From Microtetraspora sp. NBRC 16547 (GTDB taxonomy: Bacteria > Actinomycetota > Actinomycetes > Streptosporangiales > Streptosporangiaceae), in NCBI RefSeq assembly GCF_030268965.1, contig NZ_BSSE01000004.1, forward strand, positions 124,001 to 188,000: a DNA stretch of 64,000 bases, written 5' to 3'. The first letter of the stretch is position 1. Each line of letters begins with the position of its first letter. The notes below the pieces were generated by a model that searched no databases, was not told the DNA's origin, and saw nothing but the letters and a program-made list of their open reading frames with translations. The position numbers were made by a program, and so were the translations under genes. This document shows positions 7,963-17,573 of this stretch, one piece after another.

Positions 7963-9666
7963 ATGAAGCGCATCACCGCCATCGCCGGAGCCGCACTGCT
8001 GGCCGTCGGCGTCGCCGCCTGCTCGGGAGGCGGCGCCGCCCCGGGCACGGACACAGCCGCGGGTCCGGACACGGCGTCGCAGCCGGCCCAGGCCGCCGCC
8101 GGATTCCAGGAGCAGCACAAGGGAGGCACGCTCCGCCTGCTGGCCAAGTCGGGTGACGGCACGCTCGACCCGCACATCAACTACAGCAACGGCAACTGGC
8201 AGGTCTTCCAGGCGGTCTACGACGGCCTGGTCTCCTTCCGGAAGGTCGGCGGGAAGTCGTCGTACGACATCGTCCCCGACCTCGCCGAGGAGATGCCGCA
8301 GGTCAGCGCGGACGGCAAGACGTACACCTTCAAGCTGCGTCAGGGCGTCAAGTTCGCCACCGGCGACCCGGTCACGGTCGACGACGTCGTGGCGTCGTTC
8401 CAGCGGATCTTCCGCGTCTCCGGCCCGACGTCCGGCACGTTCTACTCCGGGATCGCCGGGGGCGCCGACTGCGTGAAGAAGCCCGCGGGCTGCACCCTCG
8501 ACAAGGGCGTCGTGGCCGACGAGGCGGCGAACACGATCACGATCAACCTCGTCGAGGCGGACTCGGAGTTCCTGCAGAAGCTGGCCCTCCCGCACGCCGC
8601 CGTGCTGCCGAAGGGCACCCCCGACAAGGACCAGGGCACGACTCCGATCCCGGGCACCGGGCCGTACAAGGTGGAGTCCTACAACCCGAACAAGATGATG
8701 AAGCTGGTCCGCAACCCTCACTTCACCGAGTGGTCGCGTGACGCGCAGCCGCAGGGCTACCCCGACGAGATCGACTACAACTACGGCCTCACCCCGGAGG
8801 GCGCGGTCACCGCGGTCCAGAACGGCCAGGCCGACTGGATCTTCGACCCGCTGCCCGCGGACCGGCTCACCGAGATCGGCACCCAGTACGCGCAGCAGGC
8901 GCACGTCAACCCGCTCGCCGCCTTCTGGTACATCCCGCTCAACGTCAACATCGCGCCCTTCGACAAGCCGGAGGCCAGGGAGGCGCTCCAGTGGGCGTTC
9001 GACAAGAACGCCCTGGTGAAGATGTTCGGCGGCGCGAACGTGGCGCAGCCGGCCTGCACGATCCTGCCGCCGGCCTTCCCCGGCCACGCCGACTTCTGCG
9101 ACTTCCCCCAGCAGGACCTGGCCAAGGCCACCGAGCTGGTCCAGAAGTCGGGCACGGCGGGCCAGGAGGTCTCCGTCGTGGTCTCCGACGACGACGTGAG
9201 CAAGCAGATCGGCGAGTACGTCCGGAGCACGCTCGAGCAGATCGGCTACAACGCCAAGCTGAAGGTCATCTCCACCAACATCCACTTCACCTACATCCAG
9301 AACACCAAGAACAAGGTCCAGCTCAGCGTCTCCCAGTGGTACGCCGACTACCCGGCGGCCTCGAACTTCATCAACGTCCTGCTCTCCTGCGCCTCGTTCC
9401 GCGAGGGCAGCGACGCCAGCATCAACATCTCCGGCTTCTGCGACAAGGACGTCGACGCCAAGATCGCCGAAGCGATGAAGCTGGACCAGACCGACCCCGC
9501 CGCCGCGGGCAAGCTCTGGGGCGAGCTCGACAGGGAGCTCATGAAGCAGGGCCCGATCGTCCCGCTCTTCAACCCCAAGCAGATCGACTTCGTCTCCAAG
9601 AACGTCGGTAACTACCAGTTCCACGCGCAGTTCCACGCGCTGCTCGACCAGATGTGGGTCAAGTGA
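7963..9666 (+). CDS. Peptide ABC transporter substrate-binding lipoprotein
   Basis: A 567-residue solute receptor of the SBP_bac_5 (DppA/OppA) family. Residues 1-20 are a lipoprotein signal, MKRITAIAGAALLAVGVAAC, with Cys20 as the lipidation site. A Gly/Ala/Pro/Thr linker follows. The mature protein has the family landmarks GGTLRLLAKSGDGTLDPHIN, LAEEMPQVSADGKTYTFKLR and KFATGDPVTVDDVVASFQR. It should sit on the outer face of the membrane and hand peptides to the permeases encoded next. The ATG at 7963 is preceded by GAGGGATC. The reading frame is open further upstream through the hydrolase gene, but that part is out-of-frame shadow. The ligand (dipeptide, oligopeptide or other) is not determinable. 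Confidence 0.9.
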   Translation: MKRITAIAGAALLAVGVAACSGGGAAPGTDTAAGPDTASQPAQAAAGFQEQHKGGTLRLLAKSGDGTLDPHINYSNGNWQVFQAVYDGLVSFRKVGGKSSYDIVPDLAEEMPQVSADGKTYTFKLRQGVKFATGDPVTVDDVVASFQRIFRVSGPTSGTFYSGIAGGADCVKKPAGCTLDKGVVADEAANTITINLVEADSEFLQKLALPHAAVLPKGTPDKDQGTTPIPGTGPYKVESYNPNKMMKLVRNPHFTEWSRDAQPQGYPDEIDYNYGLTPEGAVTAVQNGQADWIFDPLPADRLTEIGTQYAQQAHVNPLAAFWYIPLNVNIAPFDKPEAREALQWAFDKNALVKMFGGANVAQPACTILPPAFPGHADFCDFPQQDLAKATELVQKSGTAGQEVSVVVSDDDVSKQIGEYVRSTLEQIGYNAKLKVISTNIHFTYIQNTKNKVQLSVSQWYADYPAASNFINVLLSCASFREGSDASINISGFCDKDVDAKIAEAMKLDQTDPAAAGKLWGELDRELMKQGPIVPLFNPKQIDFVSKNVGNYQFHAQFHALLDQMWVK

Positions 9667-10715
9667 CCAGCGCCGCCCCCACCACCGCTCCGGCCGCCGC
9701 CCCCCAGCCGGCCGTGCAGCCGGCCCGGCCGTCCGCCGGGCCGTGGCGGCGGGCCCTCGGCCGGCTGAGGCACAACCGGTCCGCGATGATCGCCGGAGCC
9801 GGTCTGCTGCTCATCGTGCTGGCCTGCCTGCTCGCCCCCGTCTACGCGAACGTGATCGCGCACACCGACCCCTTCACGTCCAACGCCTCGGGCACCGCGA
9901 TCGTGAACGGACAGCGGGTGCCGGTACTCGCCCAGAGCACGGAGGGCCTCGGCCTGGGCGTCACCCCGATCGGCCCCACCTGGGACCCGGGCAACTACCT
10001 GCTCGGCGCGGACAACCAGGGCCGCGACGTCATGGCCAGGCTCCTGTACGGCGGCCGCAACAGCCTGCTCATCGGCGTCTCCTCGGCGGTGCTGTGCTGC
10101 GGGCTCGCCACGGTGCTCGGCGTGCTCGCCGGATACTTCGGCGGCTGGATCGACGCGGTGCTCTCCCGCTTCTTCGACGTGATCTGGGCCTTCCCGGTCT
10201 ACCTGCTGGCGATCTGCCTGTCGGTGGTGCTGCTCACCAGCGGGCTGCACCTGGGCCCGATCCACATCGACGCGGGCAGCCTCGCGCTCCCCGTCGTCAT
10301 CATCGCGCTGATCTACGTGCCGTACGTGGCCAGGCCGCTACGCGGCCAGGTGATGGCGCTGCGGAACAAGGAGTTCCTGCACGCGGCGGTCGGCCTCGGC
10401 GCGTCCGACCTGCGCGTCATGCGCCGCGAGGTGCTGCCGAACGTGCTGCCCACGGTCGTGGTGTTCCTGCCGCTGATGACCGCGCTCAACATGCTGACGG
10501 AGTCGGCCCTGTCGTTCCTGTCGGTGGGCGTGCAGTCCCCGGACGCGAGCTGGGGGACGATCATCAACGACGGCCTCGCCCTGCTCTACACCCGGCCCAC
10601 GATCACGATCGCGGCCGGCCTGTGCGTCGGCCTGACCGCCGTCGCCCTCAACGTTCTCGGCGACGGCGTGCGCGACGCTCTCGACCCGAACGCCCGGCTG
10701 CGAGGAGGCGCCTGA
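9663..10715 (+). CDS. Peptide ABC transporter permease, DppC type
   Basis: Inner-membrane permease of 350 residues with an Ala/Pro-rich cytosolic N-terminus, one N-terminal helix (MIAGAGLLLIVLACLLAPVY), an extracytoplasmic loop, then the BPD_transp_1 domain. The cytoplasmic coupling motif typical of the family is ALRNKEFLHAAVGLGASDLR. The GTG at 9663 overlaps the stop of the binding-protein gene by four bases. GTG 9654 is also in frame but less well placed. In most Dpp operons the B-type permease gene comes before the C-type; here the order is reversed. Confidence 0.9.
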   Translation: MTSAAPTTAPAAAPQPAVQPARPSAGPWRRALGRLRHNRSAMIAGAGLLLIVLACLLAPVYANVIAHTDPFTSNASGTAIVNGQRVPVLAQSTEGLGLGVTPIGPTWDPGNYLLGADNQGRDVMARLLYGGRNSLLIGVSSAVLCCGLATVLGVLAGYFGGWIDAVLSRFFDVIWAFPVYLLAICLSVVLLTSGLHLGPIHIDAGSLALPVVIIALIYVPYVARPLRGQVMALRNKEFLHAAVGLGASDLRVMRREVLPNVLPTVVVFLPLMTALNMLTESALSFLSVGVQSPDASWGTIINDGLALLYTRPTITIAAGLCVGLTAVALNVLGDGVRDALDPNARLRGGA

Positions 10716-11683
10716 TGGTCGGCTACATCCTGCGCCGCTTCGGCGCCGCCGTGCTCGTCCTGTTCGCGATCAGCGTGCTGGTCTTCCTCATCTTCTTCGC
10801 CACCCCCGGCGTGGACCCCGCCGCCCGCATCGCGGGCAAGAACGCCGACCCCGCCACGCTGGCGCAGGTGCGGGCGTCCTTCGGGTTCGACCGGCCGCTG
10901 CCCGTGCAGTACGCGCTGATGATGAAGCACCTGTTCATCTCCCACGACCTGACCTCGTTCGTGAACCGCGGCACGCTCGTGATCCCGCAGATCATCGAGG
11001 CGATCCCGGTCACGCTCTCGCTCGTCGTGGGCGCGGCCGTGATCTGGATGGTCCTGGGCGTGGCCATGGGCACCCTCGCCGGCGCCATGCGCGGCACCCT
11101 GGTCGACCCGCTGGTCATGCTGCTGGGCGTCTTCGGCGTCTCCCTCCCAGTCTACTGGCTGGGTGAGGTCGTCAACCTGATCACCCAGAAGCAGCTGCAC
11201 GACTCGGTCTTCTCCTGGGTGCCGCCGCTGGGCTACGTGCCGCTGTCCGAGGGCGTCGGCCAGTGGGCGCTGCACCTGCTCTTCCCCTGGCTCACGCTGG
11301 CTCTGCTGTACGCCGGGATCTACGCCAGGCTGCTGCGCGGCGAGCTGATCAACGCGCTGAACGAGGACTACGTCCGTACGGCCCGGGCCAAGGGCCTGTC
11401 GGAGCGACGGGTCCTGATCAAGCATGCGCTGCGCTGCTCGCTGATCCCGATCGTGTCGCTGTTCGGCCTCGACTTCGGGGCGCTGGTCGGCGGGGCGGCG
11501 CTGCTGACCGAGGTGGTCTTCGGCCTGCCCGGGGTCGGCAAGCTCACCTACCAGGCGCTGCAGAACCTCGATCTGCCCGTGATCATGGGCACCGTCCTGT
11601 ACGCCGCCTTCTTCGTCGTGCTGGCCAACGCCGTGGTGGACGTCCTGTACGCCCGGCTCGACCCGAGGGTGCGCCGTGCCTGA
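10715..11683 (+). CDS. Peptide ABC transporter permease, DppB type
   Basis: Second membrane subunit (322 residues) of the peptide importer. It has the short N-terminal signature MVGYILRRFGAAVLVLFAIS of the DppB group, about six transmembrane segments, and the coupling-helix motif ALNEDYVRTARAKGLSERRV that docks on the ATPases. The ATG overlaps the previous stop codon (TGATG), so translation is coupled. The C-terminal [11 protein letters not shown] is also typical. Confidence 0.9.
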   Translation: MVGYILRRFGAAVLVLFAISVLVFLIFFATPGVDPAARIAGKNADPATLAQVRASFGFDRPLPVQYALMMKHLFISHDLTSFVNRGTLVIPQIIEAIPVTLSLVVGAAVIWMVLGVAMGTLAGAMRGTLVDPLVMLLGVFGVSLPVYWLGEVVNLITQKQLHDSVFSWVPPLGYVPLSEGVGQWALHLLFPWLTLALLYAGIYARLLRGELINALNEDYVRTARAKGLSERRVLIKHALRCSLIPIVSLFGLDFGALVGGAALLTEVVFGLPGVGKLTYQALQNLDLPVIMGTVLYAAFFVVLANAVVDVLYARLDPRVRRA

Positions 11684-12644
11684 ACCACTGCTTGAAGTCA
11701 GTGACCTGAGGATCCGCTTCGGCGACTTCACGGCCGTCGACGGACTGTCCTTCTCCGTGCGGCCCGGCGAGGTACTGGGCGTCGTGGGGGAGTCGGGTTC
11801 GGGCAAGAGCGTGTCGATGCTCGGCGTGCTCGGCCTGATCCGCACCCCGGGTGCGCGGATCACCGGAAACGTCGTCTTCCGCGGCCGGGACCTGCTCACG
11901 GTGAAGGACGCCGAGATGCGCGCCATCCGGGGACGGGAGATCGCCATGATCTTCCAGGACCCGATGACCGCGCTCACCCCCGTGTACACGATCGGCTGGC
12001 AGATCGCCGAGCAGATCCGCGCCCACGAGAAGGTCTCCAAACGCGCGGCGCGCGACCGCGCGATCACACTCCTGGGCGAGGTCGGCATCCCGGCCCCCGA
12101 GCAGCGGGTCGACGCCTACCCGCACGAGTTCTCCGGCGGCATGCGCCAGCGGGCCGTCATCGCGATGGCCCTGTCCTGCAACCCCGCCCTCCTCATCGCG
12201 GACGAGCCGACGACCGCGCTGGACGTCACCACGCAGGCGCAGATCCTCGACCTCATGCGCCGTCTGCGCACCGAGTACGGCTCCGCCGTCGTGATGATCA
12301 CCCATGACATGGGAGTGGTGTCGGAGATCGCCGACGAGGTCCTGGTCATGTACGGCGGGCGGGCCGTCGAACGCGGCACCCGCCGTCAGGTCTTCCACGC
12401 CCCCCGCCATCCCTACACCTGGGGCCTGCTCGACTCCGTACCCCGCGTCGGCGGTCCCCGCGCGCGCCGCCTCCCCACCATCCCCGGAACCCCGGGGGCG
12501 GCGGAGCGGGGCTGCCCGTTCGCCGACCGCTGCGTCCACCGCTTCGACGCCTGCGCCGAGGTCCCGCCGCTGACCGAGCCCTCGACCGGGGAGTCCGGTC
12601 ATCTCGACGCCTGCTGGCTGCCAGAAGAGAAGAGGTCGCGATGA
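11676..12644 (+). CDS. Peptide ABC transporter ATP-binding protein, DppD type
   Basis: Cytosolic ATPase (322 residues) energising peptide import. Walker [10 protein letters not shown]-loop [14 protein letters not shown] signature [15 protein letters not shown], Walker [13 protein letters not shown] and the switch His in MITHDMGVV are all intact. The C-terminal oligo_HPY extension carries cysteines ([17 protein letters not shown]), as in other DppD proteins where such cysteines can hold an iron-sulfur cluster. It starts at GTG 11676 inside the end of the permease gene. Confidence 0.92.
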   Translation: MPEPLLEVSDLRIRFGDFTAVDGLSFSVRPGEVLGVVGESGSGKSVSMLGVLGLIRTPGARITGNVVFRGRDLLTVKDAEMRAIRGREIAMIFQDPMTALTPVYTIGWQIAEQIRAHEKVSKRAARDRAITLLGEVGIPAPEQRVDAYPHEFSGGMRQRAVIAMALSCNPALLIADEPTTALDVTTQAQILDLMRRLRTEYGSAVVMITHDMGVVSEIADEVLVMYGGRAVERGTRRQVFHAPRHPYTWGLLDSVPRVGGPRARRLPTIPGTPGAAERGCPFADRCVHRFDACAEVPPLTEPSTGESGHLDACWLPEEKRSR

Positions 12645-13618
12645 GCACTCTGCTTTCGGCCACGGACGTGGTCAAACATTTCCGCGCGGGCGGCGGCCGT
12701 GCCGTACAGGCCGTCAACGGGGTCTCTTTGGAGGTCATGAGCGGCGAGACGCTCGGCGTGGTCGGCGAGTCCGGGTGCGGCAAGTCCACGCTCGGCCGCT
12801 GCCTGGTCAGGCTGACCGACCTCACCTCGGGCACGGTGGAGTTCCAGGGGCAGGACATCACGACCCTGTCGCGCCGCGGGCTCCGCCCGCTGCGGCCGGC
12901 CATGCAGCTCGTCTTCCAGGACCCCTACGCCTCGCTCAACCCCCGCCGCACGGCGGGCGACGCGGTCGCCGAGCCGCTGCGCATCCACAAGTACGGCGAC
13001 GCGGCGGCGATCAGGAACCGGGTCGCCGAGCTGTTCGACCTGGTGGGTCTGACACGGGCGCACCTGGACCGCTACCCCCACGAGTTCTCCGGCGGGCAGC
13101 GCCAGCGCATCGGCATCGCCCGCGCCATCGCGCTCAACCCGAAACTGGTCGTGGCCGACGAGCCCGTCTCCGCGCTGGACGTCTCGGTGCAGGCGCAGGT
13201 GCTCAACCTCTTCGCCGACCTTCAGGAGGAGCTGGGCCTCACCTACGTCTTCATCGCGCACGACCTCGGCGTGGTCCGGCACGTGTCCGACCGGATCGCG
13301 GTGATGTACCTGGGCGAGGTCGTGGAGGTGGCCGAGGCGGAGGAGCTCTACGCGGCGCCCGCCCACCCCTACACGAACGCCCTGCTGTCGGCCGTACCGG
13401 AGATCGACGACGGCTCGGGAGCGCCCCGCCGTGAGCGCGTCGTGCTCACCGGGGACGTCCCGAGCCCCATCGATCGGCCGAACGGCTGCTCGTTCCACCC
13501 GAGGTGCCCGGCGGCCCAGGCGCGCTGCCGTACCGAACGTCCGGCTCTGCGCTCCGTCGCGGGCCGCCAGGTGGCCTGTCACTTCCCGATCTCCCCGGGA
13601 GCGGTCGCCGGGGAGTGA
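12641..13618 (+). CDS. Peptide ABC transporter ATP-binding protein, DppF type
   Basis: Second ATPase (325 residues), expected to form a heterodimer with the preceding protein. It has Walker [11 protein letters not shown]-loop [13 protein letters not shown], signature [15 protein letters not shown], Walker [13 protein letters not shown] and the His-switch FIAHDLGVV. The oligo_HPY tail has [15 protein letters not shown]. The ATG overlaps the DppD-type stop. This is the last gene of the hydrolase-receptor-permease-ATPase operon. Only 40 bp, with a short GGTGGATGTTC-like repeat, separate it from the convergent symporter gene. Confidence 0.92.
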   Translation: MSTLLSATDVVKHFRAGGGRAVQAVNGVSLEVMSGETLGVVGESGCGKSTLGRCLVRLTDLTSGTVEFQGQDITTLSRRGLRPLRPAMQLVFQDPYASLNPRRTAGDAVAEPLRIHKYGDAAAIRNRVAELFDLVGLTRAHLDRYPHEFSGGQRQRIGIARAIALNPKLVVADEPVSALDVSVQAQVLNLFADLQEELGLTYVFIAHDLGVVRHVSDRIAVMYLGEVVEVAEAEELYAAPAHPYTNALLSAVPEIDDGSGAPRRERVVLTGDVPSPIDRPNGCSFHPRCPAAQARCRTERPALRSVAGRQVACHFPISPGAVAGE

Positions 13619-13658
13619 CCCGTCGGGCGGGTGTTCAGGTGGATGTTCGGGTGGATGT

Positions 13659-15068
13659 TCAGGCGGGGGTCAGCGCTCCTGAGGGCTGGGTCCCGGTCGG
13701 GGCGTCGCCGCCGTCCCCTCCGCCGCCGCCGTCGTCACCGTCGCGGTCCGGGCCCGTGCCGGTCTCCTCGTCCAGCAGGGTCGTCTCGTCGAACGGCACC
13801 TGGCCGGCCAGGACCCGCGCGGCCCGCTCGCGGTCGAACTCGCCGGTCCAGGTCCCGATCAGCACGGTGGCCACCGCGTTGCCCGCGAAGTTCGTCAGCG
13901 CGCGCGCCTCGGACATGAAGCGGTCGATGCCGACGATCAGGCCGACGCCGTCCACCAGGTCGGGCCGGTGCGACTGGAGGCCGCCGGCCAGCGTGGCCAG
14001 GCCCGCGCCGGTGACGCCCGCGGCGCCCTTCGACGCGATGATCATGAACACCAGCAGCGAGATCTGCTCGCCCAGCGACAGCGGCGCCCCGGTGGCGCTG
14101 GCCACGAACAGCGTGGCCATGGTCAGGTAGATGGCGGTCCCGTCGAGGTTGAACGAGTACCCCGTGGGCACGGTGATGCCGACCACCGGGCGGCTCACCC
14201 CCAGATGCTCCATCTTCGCGATCAGCCGGGGCAGGGCCGACTCCGAGGAGGACGTCGAGAGGATGAGCAGGAACTCCCGCCCGAGATACCGCAGCAGCGC
14301 GACGACGTTGACCCGCGCGACCACCCAGAGCAGCGGCCCCAGCACGATGAAGACGAACAGCACGCAGGTCGCGTAGAACCCGGTCATGATGACGGCGAGG
14401 CTCGTCAGCGCGTCCACGCCGGTCGCCCCGACCACCGCCGCCATCGCGCCGAAGGCGCCCACCGGCGCGGCCCACATGATCATGGCGAGGATGCGGAAGA
14501 CCAGCCGCTGGATGTGCGTGATCCCGGCCAGGATCGGCGCGGCCCGCCCGCCCATGGCCTGCAGCGCGAAGCCCGCGAGCAGCGCGACGAGCAGCGTCTG
14601 CAGCACCTGCCCCTCGGTGAACGCCGACACGAGCGTGGTCGGGATGATCCCCAGGAGGAACGACGTGGTATCGCTCTCGCCGCCCTTGGCCGCCTCGGTC
14701 TCGGCGGCCTTGCGCAGGTCGTCGGTCAGCGCGAGGCCCTCACCCGGATGCAGCACGTTGCCGACGAGCAGGCCGATGGCCAACGCGACCGTGGACATCA
14801 CCAGGAAGTAGCCGACGGCGAGCCCGCCGACCTTGCCGACCCGGGCCGCCTGGGTGACGGAGCCGACCCCGAGCACGATCGTGCAGAAGATGATGGGGCT
14901 GATCATCATCTTGATCAGGCCCACGAAGGCCGTGCCGAGCGGTTTCAGCTCCTTGCCCAGCTCGGGCGCGAGAAGGCCTACGGCGATCCCGGCCAGCACG
15001 GCGACGATGACGGCGACATACAGGTACCGGGTGCGGTCCCGGCTCACCTGCGGCGTGGATGCGGCCAC
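13659..15068 (-). CDS. dctA: C4-dicarboxylate/amino acid:cation symporter (DAACS, DctA-like)
   Basis: A 469-residue secondary transporter with the glutamate-transporter fold. Diagnostic segments are the serine-rich hairpin STSSSESALP, GYSFNLDGTAIY in TM7, the second hairpin GAAGVTGAGLATLAGG, and the TM8 substrate site RALTNFAGNAVATVLIG. The arginine in SEARALTNFAGN matches transporters of acidic substrates. The C-terminal 40 residues are an Asp/Gly-rich disordered tail. It starts at GTG 15068 behind AAAGGGGG. It is divergent from a CitA/DcuS-type sensor kinase and response regulator that probably control it. Succinate, malate and fumarate are the expected substrates; aspartate or glutamate remain possible. 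Confidence 0.87.
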   Translation of the reverse strand: MAASTPQVSRDRTRYLYVAVIVAVLAGIAVGLLAPELGKELKPLGTAFVGLIKMMISPIIFCTIVLGVGSVTQAARVGKVGGLAVGYFLVMSTVALAIGLLVGNVLHPGEGLALTDDLRKAAETEAAKGGESDTTSFLLGIIPTTLVSAFTEGQVLQTLLVALLAGFALQAMGGRAAPILAGITHIQRLVFRILAMIMWAAPVGAFGAMAAVVGATGVDALTSLAVIMTGFYATCVLFVFIVLGPLLWVVARVNVVALLRYLGREFLLILSTSSSESALPRLIAKMEHLGVSRPVVGITVPTGYSFNLDGTAIYLTMATLFVASATGAPLSLGEQISLLVFMIIASKGAAGVTGAGLATLAGGLQSHRPDLVDGVGLIVGIDRFMSEARALTNFAGNAVATVLIGTWTGEFDRERAARVLAGQVPFDETTLLDEETGTGPDRDGDDGGGGGDGGDAPTGTQPSGALTPA

Positions 15069-15134
15069 GCGACCCCCTTTGTGCGGGAAGAGGTCCAGAA
15101 AAGACTTTCGGTGGCGTGACTATGCGCCGGGGGT

Positions 15135-15177
15135 GTGACGTCGGTCACTATTGCGTACATTTCGTTCATTACCGAAA
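15135..15177. promoter_or_regulatory. Two inverted repeats in the dctA / sensor-kinase divergent promoter region
   Basis: GTGAC-GTCG-GTCAC (15135-15148) and TTTCG-N8-CGAAA (15160-15177) lie in the 136-bp gap between the symporter and the two-component genes. Either could bind the encoded response regulator. This is a positional inference only. Confidence 0.35.
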
Positions 15178-15204
15178 CGACCTCGCAGGAGTGAGACGAG
15201 ACCG

Positions 15205-16800
15205 ATGACGAGGACATCGCCCCGCAAACGATGGAGCCTCGCCCGGCAGATGCTGCTGCTCCAGACCGTGGTCGTCGGCGTCACGGTGGCGGCGGGCACC
15301 GCCTTCGTCTTCGCCCACACCCGCGACCTGCTCACCGACGAGGCGACGCGGGTCGCCCGCTCGGTCGCGATCAGCGTCGCCGACTCGCCGTCAGTCCTGT
15401 CCGCCGTCGGCGGTCAGGATCCCTCCGGCGCGCTCCAGCCGTACGCCGAGCAGGTCAGGCAGGAGGCCGGCGTCGACTTCATCACGATCATGGACACCTC
15501 CGGCCGCCGGTACACCCACCCCAACCCGAGCCGGATCGGTGGCACCTTCCTCGGCACCATCGGCCCCGCGCTGGCCGGCCGGACTTTCACCGAGACCTAC
15601 ACAGGCACGCTCGGCCCCTCGGTCCGCGCCGTCACGCCGGTACGGGACGCCGACGGCGAGGTCCGGGCGCTGGTCAGCGCCGGGATCACGCTCGACAAGA
15701 TCAGCGACCGGTTCCGCGACCAGGTCACCGTGGCGGGACTGACCGTCCTCCTCGGCATGTCCGTCGGAGGGGCGGGCACGGCCCTGGTGGGCGCCCGGCT
15801 GCGCAGGCAGACCCGGGGACTGGCCTCGGACGAGCTGAGCCGCATCTACGAGCACCACACCGCGATCCTGCACGCCGTACGCGAGGGCCTGCTGCTGGTC
15901 GACGACGACCGCACGCTGACCCTCTGCAACGACGGCGCGCGGACGCTCCTCGACCTTCCCGCCGATGCCGAGGGCCGCGAGGTGACCGAACTCGGCCTCG
16001 ACCCGGCCTTCACCGCGATGCTGCGGGCGGGGGAGCGCCGCACCGACGAGATCCACCTGACCCGGGACCGGGTGCTCGTGGTGAACGCGGCGCCGGTGCG
16101 GTCCGGCCGGAAGTCGCTCGGCATGGTCGTCACCCTGCGGGACCACACGGAGCTCCAGGCGCTCAGCGGCCAGCTCGACGCCGTCCGCGGCTTCGCCGAG
16201 TCGCTGCGCTCGGCGGCGCACGAGTCGGCCAACCGGCTGCACACCGTGGTCACGCTCGTCGAGCTGGGCCGGGCCGAGCAGGCCGTCGAGTTCGCCACCG
16301 CGGAGCTGCGCGCCGCCCAGCAGCTCGCCGACCGCGTGGTCGGGTCCGTACGGGAGCCCGTGCTCGCGGCACTCCTCCTCGGCAAGACCGCGGAGGCGGC
16401 CGAACGCGGCGTCGAGCTGTCCATCAGCCCGGACAGCGAGCTGGACGACGTCGACCTGGACGGCCGCGACCTGGTGACGATCCTCGGCAACCTCATGGAC
16501 AACGCGGTGGAGGCCGCGATGACCGGCGCCCCGCCCGCCCGCGTACGGGTGAGCCTGACCATGGACGACGGCGACTGCGTGCTGCGCGTCGCCGACAGCG
16601 GTCCCGGCCTCGGAGCCGAGGACGCGGCGGCCGCGTTCCGGCGCGGATGGACCACCAAAGGGAACGGGCGCGGCCTCGGCCTCGGCCTCGCCATGGTGGG
16701 CCAGGCCGTCCACCGCCTCGGCGGCACGATCGACGTCGCCCACGAGGGCGGAGCCGTCTTCACCGTACGGATCCCGCTGCCGGAAGGGGGCGGAGCGTGA
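15205..16800 (+). CDS. CitA/DcuS-family sensor histidine kinase
   Basis: Membrane sensor kinase of 531 residues. Helix 1 (about 14-38) and helix 2 (about 175-200) bracket an extracytoplasmic PAS/Cache-type carboxylate-sensing domain (FITIMDTSGRRYTHPNPSRIGG). A cytoplasmic PAS follows (EGLLLVDDDRTLTLCNDGA), then the SPOB-like H-box AAHESANRLHTVVTLVELG with His339 as the phosphorylation site. The ATPase has an N-box NLMDNAVEAA, G1 DSGPGLG and G2 GRGLGLGLAMV. The ATG at 15205 was chosen; the frame is open 18 codons further up without a good ribosome site. It is coupled to the response regulator by a GTGA overlap and divergent from the DctA-like symporter. Confidence 0.88.
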   Translation: MTRTSPRKRWSLARQMLLLQTVVVGVTVAAGTAFVFAHTRDLLTDEATRVARSVAISVADSPSVLSAVGGQDPSGALQPYAEQVRQEAGVDFITIMDTSGRRYTHPNPSRIGGTFLGTIGPALAGRTFTETYTGTLGPSVRAVTPVRDADGEVRALVSAGITLDKISDRFRDQVTVAGLTVLLGMSVGGAGTALVGARLRRQTRGLASDELSRIYEHHTAILHAVREGLLLVDDDRTLTLCNDGARTLLDLPADAEGREVTELGLDPAFTAMLRAGERRTDEIHLTRDRVLVVNAAPVRSGRKSLGMVVTLRDHTELQALSGQLDAVRGFAESLRSAAHESANRLHTVVTLVELGRAEQAVEFATAELRAAQQLADRVVGSVREPVLAALLLGKTAEAAERGVELSISPDSELDDVDLDGRDLVTILGNLMDNAVEAAMTGAPPARVRVSLTMDDGDCVLRVADSGPGLGAEDAAAAFRRGWTTKGNGRGLGLGLAMVGQAVHRLGGTIDVAHEGGAVFTVRIPLPEGGGA

Positions 16801-17489
16801 TCTCGGTGCTGGTCGTCGAGGACGAGGAGGTCGCCGCGGAGGCGAACCGCCTCTACGTGGAACGGGTGCCCGGGTTCCGGGTCGCGGGCGTGGCCCGCTC
16901 GGGAGGGGACGCGCTGCGGTTCCTCCGCCGCGAGCGCGTGGACCTGCTGCTGCTCGATCTGCATCTGCCCGACATGCACGGTCTGGAGGTCTGCCGGCTG
17001 CTCCGCGCGGCCGGGGTCTCCTGTGACGTCATCGCCGTGACCTCGGCCAGGGACCTGTCCGTGGTCAGGTCGGCCGTCTCGATCGGCGTGGTGCAGTACC
17101 TCCTGAAGCCGTTCACGTTCGCCCTGCTGCGCGAGAAGCTCCAGCAGTACGCGCTGTTCCGTTCGTCCGTCGAGGGAGGCGGCGAGGTGAGCGCGCAGAG
17201 CGAGGTCGACCGGGCGCTGGCCACGCTGCGGGGCACCGCACGATCCGCGCTCCCCAAGGGGATGTCCCACGCGACCCTGGAGGCCGTCGCGGGCGAGCTC
17301 AGGAAGGCGCGCGCGGGGCTGTCGGCGAACGCCGTCGGCGAGGCGATCGGCGTGTCCAGGGTGACCGCCCGACGCTATCTGGAGCATCTCACCGAGACCG
17401 GGATCGTCCGGCGCGTCCCGCAGTACGGAGGGGTGGGACGCCCCGAGTGGCTCTACCGGATGACCGAGAAGCCGACAACGTGCTACTAA
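16797..17489 (+). CDS. CitB/DcuR-family response regulator
   Basis: A 230-residue DNA-binding regulator. The receiver domain occupies residues 1-120 with acidic pocket E8/D9, phospho-acceptor Asp54 (LLLLDLHLPD), the conserved Thr in AVTSARD and Lys in YLLKPF. The C-terminal half carries a helix-turn-helix, GLSANAVGEAIGVSRVTARR, plus a wing ending GRPEWLYR, the arrangement of CitB-type regulators of carboxylate transport. The GTG at 16797 overlaps the kinase stop. Its probable target is the divergent dctA promoter. Confidence 0.9.
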   Translation: MISVLVVEDEEVAAEANRLYVERVPGFRVAGVARSGGDALRFLRRERVDLLLLDLHLPDMHGLEVCRLLRAAGVSCDVIAVTSARDLSVVRSAVSIGVVQYLLKPFTFALLREKLQQYALFRSSVEGGGEVSAQSEVDRALATLRGTARSALPKGMSHATLEAVAGELRKARAGLSANAVGEAIGVSRVTARRYLEHLTETGIVRRVPQYGGVGRPEWLYRMTEKPTTCY

Positions 17490-17573
17490 ACGGGACGCGC
17501 CGGGCGGTACATAGAGATACCGCCGCCGTGAAACTCGTCGGAAACGCGGTCAGCCCGGACCCGCGTCCCGCTG

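Noticed and set aside
7903-9636. A 577-codon open frame antisense to the peptide-binding-protein gene
   Set aside because: It is a high-GC shadow of the strong SBP_bac_5 protein on the plus strand, with no recognisable domain and skewed Val/Arg/Asp content.
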